Positions 9,481 to 17,993 of a stretch of 64,000 nucleotides of DNA are shown here, piece by piece. The position numbers and the translations under genes were made by a program. The stretch is from NCBI RefSeq assembly GCF_013041615.1, contig NZ_JABEPQ010000001.1, forward strand, positions 362,879-426,878. Reading direction: 5' to 3'. Position 1 is the stretch's first letter. Each line of letters starts with the position of its first letter. The notes below the pieces were generated by a model. The model searched no databases. It was not told the origin of the DNA and was given only the letters and a program-made list of their open reading frames with translations. The stretch is from Knoellia koreensis. Its GTDB lineage: Bacteria > Actinomycetota > Actinomycetes > Actinomycetales > Dermatophilaceae.

Positions 9481-10133
9481 TGTTCACCGGAATAGTCGAG
9501 GAGCTCGGCCGGGTGGTCGCCATCGACCACGGCGCCGACTCCGCCCGCCTCACCGTGCACGGGCCGCTCGTGACCACCGATGCGGTCCACGGGGCGTCAA
9601 TCGCGGTCAACGGGGTCTGCCTCACCGTGGTCGACGAGGCCCCCGACGCGGCCGGCACGTTCACGGTCGACGTGATGGGGGAGACGCTCGCCCGCACCAG
9701 TCTCGGCGCCCTGCGCCCCGGCGACCACGTCAACCTCGAGCGCGCCATGGCGGCAGGCGCCCGCTTCGGTGGCCACGTCGTCCAAGGACACGTCGACGCC
9801 ACGGCCACGATCTCCGGCCGGGCACCCGCCGACCGGTGGCTGCTCATGCGTTTCACCTTGCCCGACACCGTCTCCCGCTACGTCGTCGAGAAGGGCTCGA
9901 TCACCGTCGACGGCGTCAGCCTCACCGTCTCCGACGTCGGCACGGACTCCGGCGGCGACTGGTTCGAGGTCTCCCTCATCCCCACCACGCTCGAGCTGAC
10001 CACCTTGGGCCGCAAGCGAACCGGCGAGCTCGTCAACCTCGAGGTCGACGTCATCGCCAAGTACGTCGAGCGCCTGCTCACCACCCATCGCCCCACCACC
10101 CATCCCCTCAACACCCAGGAGATCCCCGCATGA
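9480..10133 (+). CDS. ribE: Riboflavin synthase alpha chain
   Basis: 217 residues, two homologous lumazine-binding halves. It opens with the family signature MFTGIVEELG. The first half has NGVCLTVV and GGHVVQGHVD, and the second ITVDGVSLTVSDV and SLIPTTLELT. It dismutates two 6,7-dimethyl-8-ribityllumazine molecules to riboflavin. ATG 9480 overlaps the ribD stop by one base; the 3' end overlaps the pnuX start (ATGA). The last 15 residues (TTHRPTTHPLNT) form a short Thr/Pro-rich tail. Also called ribC or ribE depending on the species. Confidence 0.96.
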   Translation: MFTGIVEELGRVVAIDHGADSARLTVHGPLVTTDAVHGASIAVNGVCLTVVDEAPDAAGTFTVDVMGETLARTSLGALRPGDHVNLERAMAAGARFGGHVVQGHVDATATISGRAPADRWLLMRFTLPDTVSRYVVEKGSITVDGVSLTVSDVGTDSGGDWFEVSLIPTTLELTTLGRKRTGELVNLEVDVIAKYVERLLTTHRPTTHPLNTQEIPA

Positions 10134-10837
10134 ACTGGCTGGAGCAGTTCTTCAACGCCGAGCTGCACCTCGGGTCGCACACCATCTTGTGGCGCGAGGT
10201 CGTCGGCAACCTCTTCGGCTTTGCGTCCGCCATCGGTGGGATGCGCCGCCGGGTCTGGGCGTGGCCCATCGGGATCATCGGCAACGTGCTGCTGTTCACG
10301 GTGTTCTTCGGTGTCGCGTTCAGCACGCCCCAGCACGAGACCCTTTACGGGCAGGCCGGACGGCAGGTCTTCTTCATCATCACGAGCATCTATGGCTGGT
10401 GGCGCTGGAACCAGGTGCGCAAGCTCAACGCGCACGGCGCCGACGCACCCGCCATCACCCCGCGCTGGGCCACGATGACCGAGCGCCTCGCCTACCTCGG
10501 TGCCTGGGTGGCGGGTGTGCTGGTCTTCCAGTGGCTGTTCTCGGTCATCGGCGCGGGGTGGCCGGCGCCGCGCTGGTACTACTGGTGCGACGCGTGGATC
10601 TTCGTCGGCTCCTTCATCGCCACCTACGCCATGGCCCGCGGTTGGAACGACTTCTGGCTGGCCTGGATCGCGGTCGACATCGTCGGCGTCCCGTTGCTGT
10701 GGCACTCCAAGTTCTACCCGTCGGCGATCCTGTATGCCGTCTACGGCGGCTTGGTCGTGTACGGGTTCTTCGTGTGGCTCAAGGCTTCTCGGACGGAAGC
10801 CCCCGACCGTGAGCCCGAGGAGGTGGCCACCGCATGA
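10130..10837 (+). CDS. pnuX: PnuC-family transporter, probable riboflavin transporter PnuX/RibM
   Basis: A 235-residue membrane protein with about seven hydrophobic segments and the PnuC-family hallmark SIYGWWRWNQV near residue 88, plus a late TYAMARGWNDFWLAWIAVDIVGVPLLW segment. PnuC proteins move vitamins by facilitated diffusion. In Corynebacterium and Streptomyces, a PnuC member inside an FMN-riboswitch operon (PnuX/RibM) carries riboflavin, not nicotinamide riboside. Its place between ribE and ribBA, overlapping both, supports riboflavin as substrate here. Substrate is inferred from context, not from residues. Confidence 0.88.
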   Translation: MNWLEQFFNAELHLGSHTILWREVVGNLFGFASAIGGMRRRVWAWPIGIIGNVLLFTVFFGVAFSTPQHETLYGQAGRQVFFIITSIYGWWRWNQVRKLNAHGADAPAITPRWATMTERLAYLGAWVAGVLVFQWLFSVIGAGWPAPRWYYWCDAWIFVGSFIATYAMARGWNDFWLAWIAVDIVGVPLLWHSKFYPSAILYAVYGGLVVYGFFVWLKASRTEAPDREPEEVATA

Positions 10838-12060
10838 CCGGTCTGGCCACCGTCCCGGAGGCCCTTGCCGAGCTGCGCGCGGGTCGCCCCGTGCTCGTCG
10901 TCGACGACGAGCACCGCGAGAACGAGGGCGATGTCGTCCTGGCCGCGCAGACCCTGACGGACGAGTGGCTGGCCTGGACGATCCGGCACAGCAGCGGCTA
11001 TGTCTGCGCGCCCATGACCGGCGACCGGGCCGACGAGCTCGCCCTCCCGCTCATGGTGAGCGACAACCACGACCCGCTGCGGACGGCATACACGGTCACC
11101 GTGGACGCGGCACACGGCGTGACGACGGGGATCTCGGCGGCCGACCGCGCGCACACCATCCGGCTGCTCGCCGACAAGGCTGCGACGGCCGACGCGTTCG
11201 TCCGGCCGGGGCACGTGGTCCCGTTGCGTGCCAAGGCCGGTGGCGTCCTGGAGCGGTCGGGTCACACGGAGGCGGCCGTCGACCTGTGCCGCCTCGCCGG
11301 GCTCGAGCCCGTAGGGGCGATCGCGGAGCTCGTCCACGACGACGGCACGATGATGCGGCTGCCGGCCGTGCGCGACCTGGCCGCCGAGCATGGCCTGCTC
11401 GTCCTCACCATCGCCGACCTGGTGCGGTGGCGGCAGCGGCACGACCGGGTCGACCAGCTCGCCGAGACGGTGCTGCCCACGCGCCACGGCGTCTTTCGCG
11501 CCGTCGGCTTCCGCGACCGGCTCACCGGTAACGAGCACGTCGCCCTGGTGAGCCCGCGCGGGATCCCGTCGTCGGCACCGCTGGTGCGGCTTCACTCCGA
11601 GTGCCTGACCGGTGACGCGTTCGGGTCGTGGCGGTGCGACTGCGGACCGCAGCTCGAACGGTCGCTCGAACGGGTCGCGGCCGCTGGCGGGGCTGTGGTC
11701 TACCTGCGTGGGCACGAGGGTCGCGGGGTGGGTCTCTTGGCCAAGCTGCAGGCCTATGCGTTGCAGGACAAGGGCTTTGACACGATCGACGCGCAGACTG
11801 AGCTCGGGCTGCCCGTCGATGCGCGCGAGTATGCCGCCGGTGCCGCGATCCTCACCGCGCTCGGCATCGATGGTGTCCGGTTGCTGACGAACAACCCGGT
11901 CAAGGTCCAGGCGCTGCGCGAGCTCGGTGTCGGCGTGGTCGGTGTCGAGCGGCTGCAGGTGTCGAGCACGCCGCACAACCACGCCTACCTGCGGGCCAAG
12001 CGCGACCGGCTGGGTCACGACCTCGTGCTCGACGCGTCGGACGCCGGGGCGACGGCATGA
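10834..12060 (+). CDS. ribBA: Bifunctional DHBP synthase / GTP cyclohydrolase II
   Basis: 408 residues. The N-terminal 3,4-dihydroxy-2-butanone-4-phosphate synthase domain (1 to about 205) has [16 protein letters not shown] and [14 protein letters not shown]. The C-terminal GTP cyclohydrolase II domain has [17 protein letters not shown] (zinc Cys cluster), [12 protein letters not shown] and TNNPVK. It makes both entry metabolites of riboflavin, from ribulose 5-phosphate and from GTP. It overlaps pnuX at its start and ribH at its stop by four bases each. Confidence 0.97.
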   Translation: MTGLATVPEALAELRAGRPVLVVDDEHRENEGDVVLAAQTLTDEWLAWTIRHSSGYVCAPMTGDRADELALPLMVSDNHDPLRTAYTVTVDAAHGVTTGISAADRAHTIRLLADKAATADAFVRPGHVVPLRAKAGGVLERSGHTEAAVDLCRLAGLEPVGAIAELVHDDGTMMRLPAVRDLAAEHGLLVLTIADLVRWRQRHDRVDQLAETVLPTRHGVFRAVGFRDRLTGNEHVALVSPRGIPSSAPLVRLHSECLTGDAFGSWRCDCGPQLERSLERVAAAGGAVVYLRGHEGRGVGLLAKLQAYALQDKGFDTIDAQTELGLPVDAREYAAGAAILTALGIDGVRLLTNNPVKVQALRELGVGVVGVERLQVSSTPHNHAYLRAKRDRLGHDLVLDASDAGATA

Positions 12061-12542
12061 GTGGGCACGGCGCGCCTGAGGTCACGGCCGACGGCACCGG
12101 GTTGCGGGTTGCGATCGTCGCCGCCACCTGGCACACCGAGGTGATGGACGGGCTCATCGCGGGGGCCCGGCGTGCCCTCGCCGAGACCGGCGTCGCGGAG
12201 GCCCCGGTCGTGCGGGTGCCGGGCACGGTGGAGCTGTCGGTCGCGTGCGCTCGTCTCGCGCCGGCATACGACGCCCTCGTCGCCCTGGGCGTGGTGATCC
12301 GGGGCGGCACACCGCACTTCGACTACGTCTGCGCCGGCGTGACCCATTGCCTCACGGACGTCAGCACCCGCACCGGGGTGCCGATCGGGTTCGGTGTGCT
12401 CACGTGCGACACCGACGAACAGGCCCGCGACCGGGCCGGCCTGCCCGGCTCGCGCGAGGACAAGGGACACGAGGCGGCGATGGCGGCGGTGGCGACCGCG
12501 GTCACCCTGGCCGAGCTGGCTCCCCGTACGCTTGGGGCGTGA
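12057..12542 (+). CDS. ribH: 6,7-dimethyl-8-ribityllumazine synthase
   Basis: 161 residues. It condenses the RibA- and RibB-derived intermediates; the product is the substrate of RibE. Family signatures are [17 protein letters not shown] near residue 18, [10 protein letters not shown] (substrate loop), [14 protein letters not shown] (phosphate/active-site region) and [13 protein letters not shown] with a downstream His. It overlaps ribBA (ATGA) and hisE (GTGA). It is the last riboflavin gene of the operon. Confidence 0.96.
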   Translation: MSGHGAPEVTADGTGLRVAIVAATWHTEVMDGLIAGARRALAETGVAEAPVVRVPGTVELSVACARLAPAYDALVALGVVIRGGTPHFDYVCAGVTHCLTDVSTRTGVPIGFGVLTCDTDEQARDRAGLPGSREDKGHEAAMAAVATAVTLAELAPRTLGA

Positions 12543-12802
12543 AGACCTTCGACGAGCTGTACGCCGAGCTGGCCGACAAGGCGGTGACCCGACCCGACGG
12601 TTCGGGCACCGTCCGCGCGCTGGACGCCGGCGTGCATGCCATCGGCAAGAAGATCGTCGAAGAGGCCGCCGAGGTGTGGATGGCCGCCGAGCACGAGGGC
12701 AAGGAGCGCACGGCTGAGGAGATCAGCCAGCTGCTGTACCACCTGCAAGTCCTCATGGTCGCCTCCGACATCACGCTCGACGACGTCTACGCACACCTCT
12801 AG
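12539..12802 (+). CDS. hisE: Phosphoribosyl-ATP pyrophosphatase
   Basis: An 87-residue helical MazG-like enzyme, second step of histidine synthesis. Key residues are visible: TFDELYAEL at the N-terminus, then [18 protein letters not shown] with the metal-binding Glu pairs and [14 protein letters not shown]. The GTG start overlaps the ribH stop by four bases, so translation of this histidine gene is coupled to the riboflavin operon. hisG follows after 13 bases. Confidence 0.95.
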   Translation: MKTFDELYAELADKAVTRPDGSGTVRALDAGVHAIGKKIVEEAAEVWMAAEHEGKERTAEEISQLLYHLQVLMVASDITLDDVYAHL

Positions 12803-12815
12803 GAAGAACCGCGTC

Positions 12816-13661
12816 ATGTTGCGAATTGCCGTGCCCAACAAGGGATCCCTGTCCGAGCCCGCGGTGGAGATGCTGCGCGAGTCGGGCTACCGCGTCCGCC
12901 GCGACTCCAAGGAGCTCGTGGTCGCCGACACAGACAACGACGTCGAGTTCTTCTACCTGCGCCCGCGTGACATCGCGGTGTACGTCGGGTCCGGCACCGT
13001 CGACTGCGGCATCACCGGCCGCGACCTGCTGCTGGACTCGGGGAGTCCCGCCACCGAGGTGATGACTCTCGGCTTCGGCGGTTCGACCTTCCGGTATGCC
13101 GGGAAGCCCGGCACTGGTGCGGCCGTCACCGACATCGCCGGTCATCGGGTGGCGACGAGCTACCCGGGGCTCGTGGAGAAGCACCTCGCCGAGCACGGGG
13201 TGAGCGCCGAGGTGGTCCGTCTCGACGGAGCGGTCGAGACGGCGATCACGCTGGGTGTCGCTGACGTCATCGCGGACGTGGTGGAGACGGGCACGACCTT
13301 GCGGCAGCAGGGACTGGAGGTCTTCGGCGAGGAGATCCTGCGCAGCGAGGCGGTGCTCATCGCCCGCGCCGGGAGCGAGGAGACGGCTGGCGTGGAGGTG
13401 CTGCGGCGTCGGCTCACCGGAGTCATCACCGCCCGCCACTACGTGATGCTCGACTACGACGTGCCGGCGGACCTCGTCGAGGCTGCGTGCGCGGTGGCGC
13501 CGGGGCTGGAGTCGCCGACGGTGTCGCCGCTGCAGAACCGCGACTGGGCTGCCGTGCGAGTCATGGTTCCCCGTGGTCGGACCAACGCGATCATGGACGA
13601 GCTGTACGACCTTGGCGCTCGGGCGATCCTGGTCACCGACATCGCCGCCTGCCGCCTGTGA
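12816..13661 (+). CDS. hisG: ATP phosphoribosyltransferase, long form
   Basis: 281 residues, first and feedback-controlled step of histidine synthesis. The N-terminal catalytic part begins LRIAVPNKGSLSEPAVEML; ETGTTLRQQGLEVF is the phosphoribosyl-pyrophosphate loop region. The extra C-terminal domain (from about 210: PTVSPLQNRDWAAVRVMVPRGRTNAIMDELYDLGARAILVTDI) is the histidine-binding regulatory domain of the long form, so no HisZ is needed. An AGGAAG ribosome-binding site precedes ATG 12816. It lies in the same transcription unit as ribD-ribH and hisE. Confidence 0.96.
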   Translation: MLRIAVPNKGSLSEPAVEMLRESGYRVRRDSKELVVADTDNDVEFFYLRPRDIAVYVGSGTVDCGITGRDLLLDSGSPATEVMTLGFGGSTFRYAGKPGTGAAVTDIAGHRVATSYPGLVEKHLAEHGVSAEVVRLDGAVETAITLGVADVIADVVETGTTLRQQGLEVFGEEILRSEAVLIARAGSEETAGVEVLRRRLTGVITARHYVMLDYDVPADLVEAACAVAPGLESPTVSPLQNRDWAAVRVMVPRGRTNAIMDELYDLGARAILVTDIAACRL

Positions 13662-13671
13662 TGGTCGACTG

Positions 13672-14148
13672 ATGGACGACGCCGTCGCCTTCGCGCCCTT
13701 CCGGCCGCGGCGCGGACGGGCCGTTGCGCTCGTTGCCGCCGTCGTGGCGCTCGTCATCTTCGGTGGGATCGCCGTGCTCCTGCCCGGTGCCGACCGCGGC
13801 GGCAACTGGACCGTCGGTGACCGGATCTTCTTTGCCGGCACCGGAATTGGCATCGCCTTCCTGCTGTGGCGGTACGCCAGCATCAAGGCGGTGCCCACCC
13901 GGACCACGCTCACCGTCCGCAACCTGCTGCTCTCGCGCACCATCGCCTGGGACCAGATCGTCGACGTGCAGTTCTCTGGCGGCGACCCGTGGGTGACCAT
14001 CGAGCTCGCGGACACCGATCGCGTTGCGGTGATGGCGATCCAGAAGGCCGACGCCGAAGCCGGTCGTGCCGAAGCGTCGCGGCTCGTGGCGCTGGTGCAG
14101 GCACTCAGCCCGCCGGCGCCTGGACCGGACGACCTGGCTCGCGGCTGA
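13672..14148 (+). CDS. PH-domain membrane protein downstream of hisG
   Basis: 158 residues. Two transmembrane segments (about 20-38 and 51-68) are followed by a bacterial PH-like domain: TLTVRNLLLSRTIAWDQIVDVQFSGGDPWVTIELADTDRVAVMAIQKAD. A membrane-anchored PH protein directly after hisG is a familiar arrangement in actinobacteria, but its role is unknown. ATG 13672 is ten bases past the hisG stop. It ends at a strong hairpin shared with the convergent HNH gene, and is probably the last cistron of the riboswitch operon. Confidence 0.75.
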   Translation: MDDAVAFAPFRPRRGRAVALVAAVVALVIFGGIAVLLPGADRGGNWTVGDRIFFAGTGIGIAFLLWRYASIKAVPTRTTLTVRNLLLSRTIAWDQIVDVQFSGGDPWVTIELADTDRVAVMAIQKADAEAGRAEASRLVALVQALSPPAPGPDDLARG

Positions 14149-14173
14149 GCCGGCCGCGGGCAGGTCCGGCGCG

Positions 14174-14206
14174 CCCTTCTGACCGGCAGGGGCCCGGTTA
14201 GAAGGG
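14174..14206. terminator. Bidirectional hairpin between convergent genes
   Basis: The arms CCCTTCTGACCGG (14174-14186) and CCGGTTAGAAGGG (14194-14206) pair at 12 of 13 positions around a 7-base loop. The right arm overlaps the stop codon of the HNH gene on the minus strand. There is no clear T-tract in either direction, as is usual for actinobacterial terminators. Confidence 0.7.
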
Positions 14207-15991
14207 TGGTTCGTCGTAGACGGGTTCGGGTGGTCGGCGGTCGAAGGTGATGGTGTCGGTGGTGGGTTGGTGGAGCTCGATGAGGCGTTCGTAGTGGAGC
14301 TCGAGCAGGGTGGGGATGTCGTCGGTGGGGTCGAGGGGTCGCAGGAAGTGGCGGGGGACGTTGCTCCACTCGATGAGCCGGCGACCGGGCGGTCCTTGGC
14401 CGAGGTTGTCTCGGCCGGTGTCGTTGGGGTTGGTGTTGTCTTCGTTGGTGGGGCGGGGGACGGCGATCATGAGGATGTCGGGTCCGATGTGGGCGGGGAC
14501 TTCGGTGGTGAGGGTGGTGCGGTCGAGGTGGTCGGCTGGGTTGGTGGTGGTGTGTTTGCCGGTGGGGTCGGTCCATTGGACGATGCCGCCGGCGAGGAGG
14601 ATGGCTTGCCAGCCTTGGCGTTGTTTGATGCGGTGGTGGCGGCGGCACAGGCAGATGAGGTTGGCGGGGTCGGTGGCGCCGATGGGCCAGGGCACGACGT
14701 GGTCGATGTCGCAGAACCGGGCGGCGATGGTGCAGCCGGGGAAGCGGCAGTGTCCGTCGCGTAGGCGCACGAGGCGTTGCATGCGGGTGGGCATGGCGTA
14801 GGAGCGCACTGGTGTGGCGGCGTTCCTCGTGGTTTTGCCTGGTGGTCCCAGGCCGGCCGGGATCCTGCCGGAGGTCACGGCTCCGGTGTTCGGGTCGCAG
14901 ATCAGTGGGGTGGAGGTCTTGAGGCGGACGTTGCTGCCCAAGTTGTCCACGTCGAGCAGCACCGGTTGCGCAGACAACCCGCCGATCTCGGTCAGCGTCG
15001 CCACCCGCGTCGGGCGGAGCTCACCGTCGCCAGTCGTGATGTCGCCAGGCTCGCCGGTGCCGACCGGTGGCTTGGGTGCCGAGTCAGAGCCGGTATCCGG
15101 TGCTCCGCCTCCTGGTCCGGCGCCGTCGCCGCCGCCGTCGCCGCGATTGGTGCGGTCGGTGGGGTTGGTGGGGGTGTCGGGGATGGTGGCGTGCAGGAGC
15201 ACGGTCACATCGGCTTGGGCCAGGACGAGCTGGGCGAGGGCGTCGGCGCGGGCCTGGTTCACGCTCAACGTCGGGTCGCCTTGCCGGAGCTGGTGGGCGA
15301 GGGTTTCGATGGCGTGCCACATCGGCAACGAGGACTCGACCGGGAGTTCGGCTTCCCAGCGGTCGGTGCCCTGGGTCGCGGGGGTGCGGACCACGCACCG
15401 CCGCTCGACCGCGACGGCTGCTTCTTCGGCCGGGACCTGCGGTGCGACCTTCGCGACCAGGCGCCGTACGCGGGTCCGTAACGGGCCGGCGGTCTCGTCC
15501 CACCCGCCCCGGTCGGCCACGTGCGCCAAAAGCAGGTCCATCACCGTCGTCGCGGCTTGGTCGGGGCAGGCGGACAGCTCACTGGTCACGACCCGGGCGC
15601 GCCACCCGTCCAGGTCACCACGGCTCATGGCCTGCACCAGTTGCGGGGTGACGGTGACCTGGTGCACGGCGTCATCGACGCGGGACTCGGCGGCGGCGGT
15701 CGAGATGCCCATCCGGGTGGCGATCATCGCCCCGGCGTCCAAGGACTTGTGTCCCAGGCCGCGGTGCTGCAGCACCCACTGACCGTGCTGGTCCAGGTGC
15801 TCGTCATGGGCGGCGACGTGCGCGACCGCCCGCGTCTGGAGCGCGGCGACGGTGTTGGTCAGCCGCTGCGTCGCCTCGACCAGGTCCAGCAGGTCCTCAC
15901 CCGACCACGACCCCAGCTCCGCCGCGGCACCGGCCCCCGACAGGTCACGCACTGCCTGCGTGACCTGCTCCAGAAGCTCCGTTCCGACCAT
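14198..15991 (-). CDS. DUF222 / 13E12-repeat family HNH endonuclease
   Basis: 597 residues. The N-terminal DUF222 domain (about 1-330, with ELGSWSGEDLLDLVEATQRLTNTVAALQTRAVAHV) is followed by a Gly/Asp/Pro-rich linker (about 270-310) and a C-terminal HNH motif: CRFPGCTIAARFCDIDHVVPW followed by NLICLCRRHHRIKQ. The catalytic His pair and the zinc Cys are present, so it looks intact. The family is multicopy in actinobacteria; members in Mycobacterium are LexA-controlled. Here a perfect SOS box lies 12 bases before the ATG. The gene carries no GTATGCCG motif in 1.8 kb, which may mean a separate origin. Biological role unknown. Confidence 0.9.
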   Translation of the reverse strand: MVGTELLEQVTQAVRDLSGAGAAAELGSWSGEDLLDLVEATQRLTNTVAALQTRAVAHVAAHDEHLDQHGQWVLQHRGLGHKSLDAGAMIATRMGISTAAAESRVDDAVHQVTVTPQLVQAMSRGDLDGWRARVVTSELSACPDQAATTVMDLLLAHVADRGGWDETAGPLRTRVRRLVAKVAPQVPAEEAAVAVERRCVVRTPATQGTDRWEAELPVESSLPMWHAIETLAHQLRQGDPTLSVNQARADALAQLVLAQADVTVLLHATIPDTPTNPTDRTNRGDGGGDGAGPGGGAPDTGSDSAPKPPVGTGEPGDITTGDGELRPTRVATLTEIGGLSAQPVLLDVDNLGSNVRLKTSTPLICDPNTGAVTSGRIPAGLGPPGKTTRNAATPVRSYAMPTRMQRLVRLRDGHCRFPGCTIAARFCDIDHVVPWPIGATDPANLICLCRRHHRIKQRQGWQAILLAGGIVQWTDPTGKHTTTNPADHLDRTTLTTEVPAHIGPDILMIAVPRPTNEDNTNPNDTGRDNLGQGPPGRRLIEWSNVPRHFLRPLDPTDDIPTLLELHYERLIELHQPTTDTITFDRRPPEPVYDEPPF

Positions 15992-16002
15992 GCCTCACTC
16001 TA

Positions 16003-16018
16003 TCGAACACACGTTCGA
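16003..16018 (-). promoter_or_regulatory. LexA SOS box upstream of the HNH gene
   Basis: TCGAACACACGTTCGA is a perfect 6-4-6 inverted repeat matching the Gram-positive/actinobacterial LexA consensus CGAACNNNNGTTCG with the extra flanking T and A. It ends 12 bases upstream of the HNH start codon at 15991. A TAGAGT -10-like hexamer lies between box and start on the minus strand, so bound LexA would cover the promoter. Damage induction of the gene is a strong inference. Confidence 0.85.
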
Positions 16019-16082
16019 AACGCAAGGGTTGTCCACAACGAATCTCGCTGTCCTGCAACGCATCCGGGTGGGTACGCAATCG

Positions 16083-16229
16083 CTACTCGTTGCAGATCTG
16101 GGAGAAGAAGGTGGCCTTGGGTGAGATCACGACACTGGCCTCGCCGTTCTTGTCGCGGGACGAGAACAAGACCTCGTTCGGACCCAGAGCCCTCACCTGG
16201 CTCGCCGTGAAGGTGATGCCACCGGCCAC
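16083..16229 (-). pseudogene. Orphan 48-codon coding fragment
   Basis: On the minus strand GTG 16229 to TAG 16083-16085 reads 48 codons beginning VAGGITFTASQVRALGPNE and ending SQICNE. Third codon positions are close to 90 % G or C, as in the real genes here, and the translated sequence looks like a folded protein end. In frame upstream it stays open only to a stop near 16300, with unlike sequence. It may be the 3' remnant of a lost gene or a very small real gene; no clear ribosome-binding site is seen. It lies 65 bases upstream of the SOS box. The rest of the 338-base gap 15992-16329 shows nothing else. Confidence 0.35.
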
Positions 16230-16329
16230 GCCCGCACCATCACACCTTCGCGCTGCGTACGAATGCGGAATCCCGAGGAGCTCTCGAACGGGCGATCGTC
16301 ACCAGCATCGTTGCTGCGAGGATGAACCC

Positions 16330-16653
16330 GTGATCGCGCACACGCCCGAACCGCCCTACACGGCCGTGATCTTCACGTCGGTGCGCAGTGACGGTGACAA
16401 CGGGTATGCCGCCATGTCGAAGCGCATGAACGAGCTCGCTGCCCGGCAACCGGGCTACCTCGGCATGGAGTCGGCCCGAGACGGCCTGGGGGTCACGGTG
16501 TCGTACTGGACCGATGACGAGGCCGCCGCCGCGTGGAAGCGCGTGGCCGAGCACGTCATCGCCCAGGAGCGCGGGCGATCGACGTGGTACGTCGACTACC
16601 AGGTCAGGGTCGCAACTGTCACGCGCTCATACGGACCGACCGGGCCCCGCTGA
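16330..16653 (+). CDS. Antibiotic-biosynthesis-monooxygenase (ABM) fold protein
   Basis: 107 residues resembling the dimeric ferredoxin-like ABM family: YTAVIFTSVRSDGDNGYAAMSKRMNELAARQPGYLGMESARDGLGVTVSYWTDDEAAAAWKRVAEHVIAQERGRSTWY. The GYLGMES and SYW..EAAAAWK pattern is typical of small ABM/DUF4188-like proteins whose activity is mostly unknown. GTG 16330 was chosen because the N-terminus then matches the family; the frame continues upstream without family-like sequence. Convergent with the MFS gene. Function only by fold. Confidence 0.75.
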   Translation: MIAHTPEPPYTAVIFTSVRSDGDNGYAAMSKRMNELAARQPGYLGMESARDGLGVTVSYWTDDEAAAAWKRVAEHVIAQERGRSTWYVDYQVRVATVTRSYGPTGPR

Positions 16654-16753
16654 ACCGCGGCACACCGGTTGCCCCTCCCAACGGTCGCACGGTGGCCCAA
16701 CCAGGAAAGCCGACCCTTCCGCATGACGGGCCCACGCGGCATACGGCGCGGCG

Positions 16754-17971
16754 TCAGTGCACCTGCGGCAGCCGCGGTCGCAGCAGCACCGAGAACCCAA
16801 GCTGACCAATCATCAACAGGGTCAACGTCATCCACACCGCCGTGAACCCGCCCGTGGCATCCCGCACCGCACCCATCGCGGCCGGTCCGAGCGAGGCGAT
16901 CGTGTAGCTGAACAGGAACGCGAAGCCGGCCAGCCGCGCACTGGCGTGCGGCGTGCCGGCGTAGTCGACCATCAGCACCATGCCGAGCGCGAACGACGCA
17001 CCCTGGCCGAAACCCAGCACGCCTGCCCAAGCCCACGGTGCGGCACCCGGCGCCAGCCACAGCCCGGCCTGCCCGACGAGTCCCACCACCGACGCCCCGA
17101 TGAGCAGCAGCCGGTGGTCGCGCACGTGGTCCGCGAGCACCGGTCCCAGCAACCCCGACACGAGCTGGAGCGCGGTGAAGACGCTGAGCAGGTAGCCCGC
17201 GTGCTCGGGGTCCCAGCCGCGTGCGGCATACGTCGGCGCGATCCAGGCGAGGGACGAGTAGAACTCGACCGACTGCACCGTGAGGTAGCCGGCGATCAGC
17301 CACGCGGTGATGCTGCCCCACGGCAGACGCCCCGGCGCGACGACCTCGGCCGCCACCGCACGGCGCCGCCGCCGTTCCCCGAGCGACAGCGGCAGCCACG
17401 CCAGCACCCCCACGAGCGCGAGCGCCGACCATGAGCCCAGGGCCGCCTGCCACGAGCCGAACCGTTCGGCGAGCGGCACCGACAGCGCCGACGACGCACC
17501 GGCGCCGGTCATCATCGCGAGCATGTAGATGCCCGTGACCAGCCCTGAGCGGCCCGGCGGGAAGAGCTGCTTGACCAGCCCCGGCAGCAGCGTCCCGCCG
17601 AGCGCAATCCCCACGCCTGCAACGAAAGTGCCGAGGTACAGCACCCACGCGTTGCCGCCACCGAACCGCGACAGCAGCCCCACGAAGACGCACCCGATCG
17701 CGACCTGCACCGCTCCGGCGGCGCCGAGCCGTGCCGCCACCTTCCCGGCGAGCGGCGCGAAGACGCCCATGCACAGCACCGGCAACGTCGTGAGCGCGCC
17801 GAGCGCGGCATTGGAGAGACCCAGGTCGACGCCGATCGAGTCGACCAGCGGCGGGACGCTCGCCATGACGACGCGCAGGTTGACCGCGACCGCCACCAGT
17901 CCGAGGGCGACGAGCCACAGTGGCGGGTGGGCGACGGAACTGCGGCTCGGGATGGTGGTGGGCGTGGACAT
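16754..17971 (-). CDS. MFS transporter, CynX/NimT-like
   Basis: 405 residues with twelve predicted membrane segments; the N-terminal part (LWLVALGLVAVAVNLRVVMASVPPLVDSIGVDLGLSNAALGALTTLPVLCMGVFAPLAGKVAARLG) matches the cyanate/2-nitroimidazole MFS subfamily, including the motif-A-like loop between helices 2 and 3. An earlier ATG at 17980 exists; I chose 17971 because a GACAAT hexamer places the transcription start one base before it. Substrate unknown. It is transcribed in the same direction as, and just after, the FUSC and kinase genes. Confidence 0.88.
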   Translation of the reverse strand: MSTPTTIPSRSSVAHPPLWLVALGLVAVAVNLRVVMASVPPLVDSIGVDLGLSNAALGALTTLPVLCMGVFAPLAGKVAARLGAAGAVQVAIGCVFVGLLSRFGGGNAWVLYLGTFVAGVGIALGGTLLPGLVKQLFPPGRSGLVTGIYMLAMMTGAGASSALSVPLAERFGSWQAALGSWSALALVGVLAWLPLSLGERRRRRAVAAEVVAPGRLPWGSITAWLIAGYLTVQSVEFYSSLAWIAPTYAARGWDPEHAGYLLSVFTALQLVSGLLGPVLADHVRDHRLLLIGASVVGLVGQAGLWLAPGAAPWAWAGVLGFGQGASFALGMVLMVDYAGTPHASARLAGFAFLFSYTIASLGPAAMGAVRDATGGFTAVWMTLTLLMIGQLGFSVLLRPRLPQVH

Positions 17972-17993
17972 TGCGGCCATTGTCCCAGTGGCG

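Noticed and set aside
14198..16229. A prophage or insertion sequence around the HNH gene
   Set aside because: No integrase, transposase, terminal repeats or target duplication could be seen. Only an HNH gene, an SOS box and a possible gene remnant are present.
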